The notes beneath the pieces were generated by a model, which was not told the origin of the DNA, made no database searches, and saw only the letters and a program-made list of their open reading frames with translations. A DNA stretch of 38,489 nt from Chara braunii (lineage: Eukaryota > Streptophyta > Charophyceae > Charales > Characeae), in NCBI GenBank assembly GCA_003427395.1, contig BFEA01000459.1, positions 766,801 through 805,289 of the forward strand. Reading direction: 5' to 3'. Positions 31,934-38,489 of the stretch are shown piece after piece. Numbering within the stretch: the stretch's first letter is position 1; each line of letters opens with the position of its first letter. The position numbers were made by a program, and so were the translations under genes.

Positions 31934-33310
31934 GTGCTTCCCCTCGCGTTCGGGGAGGGAATCAGGGAGCAAGAATACGAAGAAGAAATGTCCAGTAAAG
32001 AGGAATGGAAGCATCTGGTCGAACTTTTCGAACATGAAACCCTTGAAGAATTTCGAGTGTGCCCCAACATCGCTCGAAGTTTCCACGTGGATTCCGAAGA
32101 CAGTACATTCACGCCTCTAAAAACCCAGGTCAGTCTTTTTGTCCTCCTCGGGGAACCCATATTACAAGTCTCCAATCTGACTCATGATTTGGAGCCCCCT
32201 TGCACCTTGTACGAGGGAGCTTTTTCCTTACGAACGTGTTATCAACAAATGGAACAGTATTTGGACGTTTCTGTTTTCCCACCCCGATCATTGCTAACAA
32301 CAGGAGCCATCATCGCCTTGATTAAACAAGACGCGGAAGCACCGGTAAGTGATGTGCCGAATCTAATGCAAGAAATGACGGATCTAACAGGACTAACTGT
32401 GGAATCGACTTTGGCTGATTCAGAGACTGACGCTGAAACTAAAGAAACGGAGATGATCAGCCCCGTTGAGTCCCAGATGATAGCAACTGTCTTTTCTATT
32501 CGCACCAGTAGTTCCGTTTTCTCTAGTGTCTATGAGCGGCGGGAACGGCCGGTTGACTAGATCGATATGCCCCTTAATATGTCCGGGGAATCAATGATCC
32601 TCCTCCCGAGTCACGTTCCCGGGGAATTTCGGAAGTCGTTAATATGTGTATTGAATGGTTACGCAGATGTCCTGAGCATGCATGACAATGATATTGAGTT
32701 AACTAATGTAGTTGAACATGCCATTCTCACGGGAAATCATCCACCCATTAACTGCACTCCCTACCGATACTCGCCTGCTCAACGAGCGGCCGCCTTTAAG
32801 TGGATTAAAGAATTCGAAGCTAATGGATGGATCGAACCCGCTATAGGACCGTGATCTTTTCCTGTAGTGATAGTACCCAAGAAGGCTGGGGGGATTCGCA
32901 TTTGCATTGATTATCGAAAGTTGAATGACATCACGATTAAAGATGTGTATCCTCTCCCCCGGATTGATGAGTTATCGGATGCGATTGGGAGTGATCGATT
33001 TTTCAGCAAGTTTGATGTTCGCCATGGGTTCCATCATTTTTTTGTCCGAGAGGAAAATCGACCAAAAACAGCGTTCGTGCTTTTCGAGGGCACGTGGCAA
33101 TGGATTCGATGTCCGATGGGTATCTGCAATGCTCCTGCAACTTTTCAGCGGACCATGAACATGGCTTTTCAGAATTTCGTACGTAAGACTCGTTTGGCAC
33201 AGAGCATCATCAACTACTGCGTGATTGTGTACATGGATGACATCCTAGTGTATTCAGGTCGAATGGGCAATGCATGCGTTACTCGATGCAGGTTTCAAGG
33301 TGGCGCTTGA
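31934..33310 (+). pseudogene. pol: Element B linker and reverse transcriptase
   Basis: In the +1 frame relative to gag-protease. The linker (31934-32560) is acidic at its start (EYEEEMSSKEE) and contains LEPPCTLYEG, as in A; it ends at a TAG (32558-32560) where A has a Gln codon. RT follows: GNHPPIN, PYRYSP, GWIEPAIGP, then TGA 32852-32854 where A has Trp. Next are CIDYRKLNDIT, FSKFDVRHGFHH, KTAFVLFEGTW, CPMGICNAPATFQR and VYMDDILVYS (YMDD at 33230-33241). Just after this, about 25 bases are missing relative to A and the frame shifts. The RT core residues are otherwise preserved. Confidence 0.85.
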
Positions 33311-34106
33311 GAAGTGTCAGTTTTTCTTCACCACCATTTTTTTCCTAGGGCACGTGGTGACAGACAAGGGACTTCAACCGGAGCCGCAGAAGATGGCAGT
33401 TGTCAGGGACGCGCCAGTGACAACCACTATCACGCAAATTCGCGCCTTTCTGGGCCTAGCCTCATATTACCGAAGATTCATCAAGGGCTTCGCGACAATA
33501 GCGGGACCCCTCACAAATCTCCTGCGCAAGGATCAGCCATTGATCTGGACACCCGAGTGCGATCGAGCGTTTTCCAAGCTTAAGGCTGCTCTCATTTCCG
33601 CTCCGGTCCTTATAAGACCGGATCCCAAAAAACCTTTTGTTCTCATCACTGACTGGCAGCCAGAGGCGATTTCGGCGATCCTTGCCCAGGTGGGACCAAG
33701 TGGACTCGAGAGAGTGGTGGAGTATGCGTCCAAATCAGTACCCGCCTGCAAGCGCAACTACGCCGCTCCGACGAGAGAATGCTATGTGGCTCTCTGGGGA
33801 ATCAGTCACTTTCGTGCTTACCTGTATGGGCAAAAGTTCACCCTGGTGACTGATCATGAGCCCCTGTTGGCTCTGAAGAAATCGAAGGATTACTCGAGCA
33901 TGATTGGGCGATGGGCAATGGTGCTGCAGAGCATGGACTTTGACATCCGCCATCGGAAGCACGAGAGACACGGGAACGCGGACGGATTGACACGGTTACA
34001 CAGGCCTAAGAAAGTTCTGAAAAGTGAGGAGGTGATCCCGTAGAACGAACCCGAGCCGAAGATTGGACCTCGGTACGGCCAAGTGGAGATTTTGTCGAAG
34101 CAGTAA
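33270..34106 (+). pseudogene. pol: Element B RT connection and RNase H
   Basis: Continues from the RT after the small deletion, in the next frame. It has FLGHVVTDKGLQPEP, RAFLGLASYYRRFIKGF, LITDWQPEAISAIL (first RNase H Asp), ECYVAL with the Glu, VTDHEPLLAL and HGNADGLTRLHR. A TAG at 34041-34043 replaces a Trp codon seen in A. The segment ends at TAA 34104-34106, in the same frame as the following PHD-integrase. RNase H removes the RNA strand after reverse transcription. Confidence 0.85.
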
Positions 34107-34166
34107 GTGACACGGGGACTAATTTGCCTCTCCACAATTCAGTCCCGTCTCTTCCCCTCTATCATC

Positions 34167-35888
34167 ATGACGACTCCGCCTGCCTTCACAACCCCTTCTT
34201 CTCCTACTAATTCTGCCCCGCTTTCTTCCTCAGCTTTCTTTGCCACCCTCCCCGAAAAATTCTGTTATTTTTGCACGTGCATTGCACGGGTTTATGGGGT
34301 CGACTGTCATCCCTTCGAAACTGGGTTTGTCAGTTGGGTAGAATGTGCCACGTGTGTCAATCGTGCGCATGGGGCTTGTGTACAATATCGAACGAATAGC
34401 AAGGAATGGAAGTGCCCCCTATGTAGAATGAACAAGCTCCCCACGGAGGTTCGATTCGAGGCCGCCCGTACGGACGACCCTGAATACGACGAAACATACC
34501 GACGAGCGAAGGTCTGGACAGATAAAATTTTATTGGCGAAATTAGCGGGGTTATAATTGGGTCACCTCACCAAACACGACAGACGTAGGGCAACCGAGAG
34601 ATCTCGGGATTATCGATGGATCAACGGTCATTTGGAAAAGCGTAAAACTGACAGATCGGGTTCGTGGTTGACGGTTCCTCATCCATTCCAGAGATATGAT
34701 TGGATCCGATCTGCTCACGAGGAACAGGCCGCTCATTTCGCGATACGAGTCATGGAGGCAACTGTAGACCAGAACCGATGGTTCTGGTTCAATAAATGAG
34801 ATGATGTCAAATACATTGTCGCTAATTGTCTGGTCTGTGCCGCTGATCGCGCCCCCATACGGGGACCAAACACGATCATACCAACGGAAGTAGATCGTCC
34901 TTTCCCGCGAGTCAGTATGGACACGACCGATATTGACGTGCCACCTGGCCCAAACTGCTGTGAATATTCTATTTTATTCGTATTAATTGACCAATTTTCC
35001 AAGTATATCGAAGTCTATCTCTGTAAGACCCGAAAGGCCGCAGAAATAGCCACGTACATCGAACGGTTCCTCTATACCCATCTAGATACGGAAGAAATTC
35101 TAACCGACAATGGATCTGAATTTAAAGGTGAGGTAGAAGAACTACTTGCGCGAAGGGGCATCACGCTTCGACATACGGCACCCCACGTGTCCCGGTCGAA
35201 CGGGTTGGCCGAGAATGCCAATCGTATGATTAAAACCGCCCTTCACAGGAATTTAGCGGCACACGACATGCGTCCTTGGCCCGAAATCGTATATCAGATC
35301 GTCGGGATCCACCGGGCCACCCCTCACGAGTCTACGGGGTTCACCCCCTTTCAGCTTCGAACTAATAGCCTCCCCTGTGTCGATTACCAGGGTAACTCGG
35401 AAATTGTCGAAGCAGGGGGTAGAGACACGCGTGCGGCCCTCAAAGCTAAGGCCAAGAGGTGCGCCGACTTAATGGAACGGGCCGTTCCGAAGCTAGCCCG
35501 GAAAAGACAAAGGATGACCGAACTGGCCCACGGTAGACTGGTCCGCAGCTATGAGGCTCGGAACGGGAATGCTGGGCCCCAGTACCAATATAAATTGGGG
35601 GACCTAGTGCAGGTACGTAAATGTGCACGTGACCGGAAACTCGCTCCCAAGTTCTGTGACTGTTTTCGCATTATCGAACTCGGACCCAACGGCTCTAACA
35701 CGGTGCGCATCACGCCTGAGGCTAGCAGCAGTCACAGCTCTGTCCCCATTGTCCGGCATACCTCCTACCTCCGTCTCCTTCCTCCTTCCGATCCTCCTCC
35801 CTCTTCTCCTTCGGAAAGCGAGGAAAACAACGACGATCTAACCCTCTCTCCCTCTTGTCCCTCGTCCTTCTCTCCAACCTCGCCATGA
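34167..35888 (+). pseudogene. pol: Element B PHD finger plus integrase
   Basis: ATG at 34167, then a Ser/Thr/Pro stretch and a complete PHD finger at 34263-34424 with Cys4-His-Cys3 spacing. The order is C-x2-C, about 24 residues, C-x2-C-x4-H-x2-C, about 11 residues, then EWKCPLC with the typical Trp. TAA at 34554 and TGA at 34797 interrupt the frame. Integrase has the HHCC domain (HEEQAAHF ... CLVC) and a complete catalytic triad: Asp at 34920, Asp in TDNG at 35106, and Glu at 35211, 35 residues later. The C-terminal KLGDLVQVRKC barrel and a Ser/Pro/acidic tail follow; I see no chromodomain. TGA 35886-35888 overlaps the ORF2 ATG. The PHD finger may steer integration to marked chromatin. Confidence 0.85.
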
Positions 35889-36367
35889 GTTTTATCACGG
35901 AGCGGGTTCTTAACTTACAGCTGAGGTAGCCACGTGGCAACATTTCGGAAATTCGGCAAGTTTGTCACTCTCGGCTCAATACGGATCTCCGCCGTTTGAT
36001 GCGATTCTTTTGCGACGAAGGTATATGTGCCGCCGCCGCGTTTCGGATAGAAGGAAGTCCTCACGTGATAGTATTCGCAGAGGTTACTGCAGTTCATCGG
36101 CGAGCGGGTCCCAGAACGAGCCACGTCACCACAGCGGCGGGATTCACCGGCGACATCAGCTCAATCAATCTGCTGAGGCATACTGCGATCTTGGCCTCGC
36201 TGCCTGAGTGGACGAAGCAAGTGTCCAACGTATGGCAGCACGTCCTCGCCCGGGAAGGGTATAACATCATCCCGATCTCTGCATCGGATCTTGACGGTAT
36301 TCGTCGATCATCAAGCGAGCGACCAGTTATGATTCTCACCCTCGTTCCCTTCCCCCATCCCCAATGA
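35885..36367 (+). pseudogene. Element B ORF2, unknown accessory protein (one stop)
   Basis: 161 codons from ATG 35885 (ATGA overlap with pol) to TGA 36365-36367 (ATGA overlap with ORF3). The only break is a TAG at 35927-35929; otherwise the frame is open. It matches ORF2 of A in MSFxTExVL, PRGNI, a TSHVTT phrase, FTGDIS, RHTAILAS and LVPFPHPQ. It has an alanine-rich segment in the middle, no membrane helix and no recognised motif. The position after integrase is where some Gypsy elements carry env, but nothing here looks like an envelope protein. Confidence 0.65.
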
Positions 36368-37389
36368 ACCACGCCAATGTTCTCGCTCCTCTCTCTATCT
36401 TCGGTCTTCCCTCTCTCTTCCCCACCTTCTGGCAATCCGATCTTCACCCTTCTCTCTCCTTCTCATTCGAGCCTCTTTCGGTCCCTCTTATCCATCCCGG
36501 ACATTGGCGACTGTGGCGCGAAACTTTTGAGGAATTGTCTTTCTGTCTGGCCCGAGTACAAGTAAAGTGGACGGACACTATCGAGCACCCCACGTGGATC
36601 GAGAATCCAGAGCTGCTGATCATACAGATTTGGAGGACTAACACGGAAAGAGATCTTATCGGATTTCTCTTTGGATCGGTACAACCGGGTCTCCGTCAGT
36701 TGACTGCACAGGAGCTCAACGCACCGATTGTGCAATTGGCGGACGACCTCTCGCCCGACATCTACTTTCAGAGTGAAAACAGTCCTGCTCCGTACATTTT
36801 CGAGCGATCCTTGGATCCGTACCTTCAGTGGACTTCGTGCTTGGAGGAACCTAGGGACGAGGATATGCTACCATCGCGGCATGAGTATCTGAAGTCGTAC
36901 GAGATCATCCCTTACGCCTTCTACCCGAGGGCAGAAGAAGTGGTGATCGACGATGACGAAGAAGACGACGACGAGGAAACACCGGAGGAGGGAAGCCATA
37001 GTGAACATAGCGAGGGCGAGCTGAGTGAGGAGGAAGAGAAAGAAGAAGGAACCAGATCCGAGTGGGAAGCCCCGCCGGCGGAAGCGACACATACAGAAAC
37101 GGAGGCAGAAGATCCGGAAGCGGCGAGAAAGCGCGAAGAGATTGCCTCCGGAAAGCACCAGCTGGAGTCCGCTAACGAAGCCAGCCTGCGCATCGGTAGC
37201 AATCCGACCAGGGAGCCAGAGCCGCCGAGGCCCGAAGATGGCGGCCCTGCAACCGCCACCTCGAGTACCGCACGACGCAGACGGCGCCGATCCCCCTCCT
37301 CCTCCAGCCCCACCCGTCCCCCAGTTCGCCCACGTACCGATGCGGGCGATAAGCCTTCGTCCTCGGACCCTGTCCCGCCAGCCCCTTGA
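36364..37389 (+). CDS. Element B ORF3, acidic accessory protein (341 aa, intact)
   Basis: Intact from ATG 36364 to TGA 37387-37389. Residues 1-170 are the conserved part (FGLPSLFPTFWQS, VPLIHPGHWRLW, ELLIIQIWRT, QLADDLSPDI, YLQWTSCLEE). Residues about 195-240 are highly acidic (DDDEEDDDEE and further EE runs). The C-terminal 80 residues are Pro/Arg/Ser-rich (ARRRRRRSP). The start is fixed by the ATGA overlap with ORF2, seen at the same place in A. The final 50 nt also encode the start of ORF4. The acidic plus basic tail arrangement suggests binding to a basic partner such as histones or to nucleic acid, but this is inference from composition only. Confidence 0.7.
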   Translation: MNHANVLAPLSIFGLPSLFPTFWQSDLHPSLSFSFEPLSVPLIHPGHWRLWRETFEELSFCLARVQVKWTDTIEHPTWIENPELLIIQIWRTNTERDLIGFLFGSVQPGLRQLTAQELNAPIVQLADDLSPDIYFQSENSPAPYIFERSLDPYLQWTSCLEEPRDEDMLPSRHEYLKSYEIIPYAFYPRAEEVVIDDDEEDDDEETPEEGSHSEHSEGELSEEEEKEEGTRSEWEAPPAEATHTETEAEDPEAARKREEIASGKHQLESANEASLRIGSNPTREPEPPRPEDGGPATATSSTARRRRRRSPSSSSPTRPPVRPRTDAGDKPSSSDPVPPAP

Positions 37390-37870
37390 TTTCCTCACCC
37401 TCGAGCAGATCCGTACCCCCGTCACCTTCCCTTCCCACCCTTTCCATCCCCATCTCTTTCCTGACTTCTACTCTACCCGTTTACTCGCCACTGTCCACCC
37501 CCACGCCTCCCTTCGGTCCGCTGCTCCCACATTCTGCGGGCATCTCCTGCTGTTTAGCGCTGCATGGGAGCGAAGCAACGTAGTAGAGGTCTACTACGTC
37601 GCCACGGGGACAATCCCCGGCTGTCGCCACTTCGAGATCTTTTGAGCGGCGTTTTTCCACACCCTCTCCTCCTTCTATCGCGATTACCTCGCTTCCCTCC
37701 CCCGCAGTGGCGATCATTTCCCCCGTTTGCACCGGATCATCCGATACGAGGAGCTCCCGGTGACCCTGGAAGAGATGAAACACTTCCTACCCCCACTCCC
37801 TCCCCGTCATCCCCGCGAGATCCCCGACATGTACCGCCTCTACTGGCCCATTCCAACTAGGCGATGGTAG
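37340..37870 (+). pseudogene. Element B ORF4, unknown accessory protein (one TGA)
   Basis: 176 codons from ATG 37340 to TAG 37868-37870, in the +1 frame relative to ORF3 with a 50-nt overlap. One in-frame TGA at 37643-37645 splits it; the copy in A is open there. It shares PLDFLTLEQI, PVTFPSHPF, FYSTRL, LLFSAAW, a VEVYY-TGTIP phrase, DYLASLPRSG, RLHRIIRYEELPVT and HFLPPLP with A. Protein-level conservation continues after the stop, so the stop is recent decay. The function is unknown. Confidence 0.6.
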
Positions 37871-38235
37871 ATCCCATTCACTTGACCCCCCTCCCCCCCC
37901 CATCGGCCCGAATCACTAAGCTTCGCGAAGATCACGCCATCGACGATGACGTCAACCTACGCGCTGATTCGACGGACTGCAACGAGCAGGGGTGCAGAGC
38001 ACACGGAGATCGGGTGGACCATGATGGCATCACCTGGACGATCTCCATGAGGCAGAGGGTTGCATATGACAAGGCTGCAGAGATCTTGCCACGGATGTTG
38101 TCGCCATCTCATCTGCGGCTTAAGTTATCGTTCCTTGTACTTCCTTCTACTCTGTTGATATGTTTGGTTCCTCATGCATCACTCTGTTCTCCCCTCTTCT
38201 TTTTCGCCGTGATATGCAATCAGGAGACCGCATAA
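37864..38235 (+). CDS. Weak candidate ORF5
   Basis: A 123-codon frame whose ATG (37864) overlaps the ORF4 stop as ATGGTAG. Element A has only a 12-codon frame at the equivalent place (TAATG at 23447-23451), and the products do not match. It ends before the 3' LTR. I list it because of the stop-start geometry, but without conservation it is more likely 3' untranslated sequence. Confidence 0.2.
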   Translation: MVDPIHLTPLPPPSARITKLREDHAIDDDVNLRADSTDCNEQGCRAHGDRVDHDGITWTISMRQRVAYDKAAEILPRMLSPSHLRLKLSFLVLPSTLLICLVPHASLCSPLFFFAVICNQETA

Positions 38236-38261
38236 TTTTGGAACCCCCTGCGCGTAACATA

Positions 38262-38489
38262 TGTGACGAACCACTTCACGAACCCGTGCTATCTTTCGTA
38301 CCGTTTCTTTTGCTTATATCCTACCAACCCCAGAAAAAACCCCGTTTTGATTTCTTGCTTTCGACTGCTGAGTTCTGTTTTCCCTTTTGCAAAGTCAGGA
38401 AATACATGGGAAATTGCGCGCGCCTTAGCGAGCGCGCTGGGAATTGGGCTCGGTAGTTGGGAACTCCGGGATAAGCGGAACTTCGACGT
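38262..38489 (+). mobile_element. Element B 3' LTR (first 228 bp, cut by window end)
   Basis: Starts TGTGACGAACCACTTCACG and aligns with 26792 onward. Relative to the 5' LTR it lacks about 37 bp near 26907-26930 and has about 10 extra bases near 38437. The preceding sequence TTTTGGAACCCCCTGCGCG is shared with element A, but it is not the purine-rich tract normally found before a 3' LTR. Confidence 0.85.

Noticed and set aside
35580-35888. Chromodomain at the integrase C-terminus
   Set aside because: The tail is Ser/Pro/acidic and lacks the aromatic cage pattern of a chromodomain.
35885-37870. An env gene after integrase
   Set aside because: None of the three ORFs shows a signal peptide, a transmembrane helix or a furin-like site.

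Overview
The window is eukaryotic nuclear DNA made almost entirely of repeats. I see no host protein-coding gene, tRNA, rRNA or CRISPR array that I can support. Evidence for a eukaryote: long tandem satellites, CT microsatellites, poly(A)-tailed and terminal-inverted-repeat insertions, and two Ty3/Gypsy-type LTR retrotransposons. The primer-binding site resembles the initiator-Met tRNA type common in plants, so a plant or streptophyte-alga genome is plausible, but I cannot name the organism.

Layout. (1) 1-2960: an 81-bp satellite array on the + strand. (2) 2960-7280: AT-rich DNA with several degenerate tandem repeats and a CT microsatellite. (3) 7281-10745: a second satellite array of about 81 bp. 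It is related to the first but inverted, has a visible higher-order repeat order, and is interrupted by a SINE-like insertion with an 18-bp target duplication. (4) 10900-11227: a short inverted-repeat element (MITE) with an 8-bp target duplication. (5) 11880-12603: the terminal part of an LTR (remnant C). (6) 12604-15887: mostly unrecognised DNA plus a minus-strand reverse-transcriptase-like fragment. (7) 15888-26684: element A, a 5'-truncated, decayed Gypsy element with a 3' LTR of about 3 kb; one MITE sits in its pol and another in its LTR. (8) 26792 to the window end: element B, a nearly complete Gypsy element with a 5' LTR of about 2.95 kb and the first 228 bp of its 3' LTR.

A and B share an unusual gene order: gag, protease, a long linker, RT, RNase H, a PHD finger, integrase, then three further ORFs (here ORF2, ORF3, ORF4) where an env gene might sit. 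In both copies pol/ORF2 and ORF2/ORF3 meet at an ATGA stop-start overlap, and ORF3/ORF4 overlap by exactly 50 nt in another frame. This suggests coupled translation of several proteins from one RNA. The LTRs also carry a conserved small ORF (in A, B and C) that, if the TATA box in LTR B is used, would lie in the 5' leader ahead of gag.

Both elements are inactive as they stand. A has a changed protease motif, a changed integrase catalytic residue, frameshifts and an insertion. B has several in-frame stops, many of them TGA where CGA is the likely ancestor, and a small deletion in RT. The most novel part is the accessory-gene set and its stop-start coupling, together with the PHD finger and the LTR-borne ORF.
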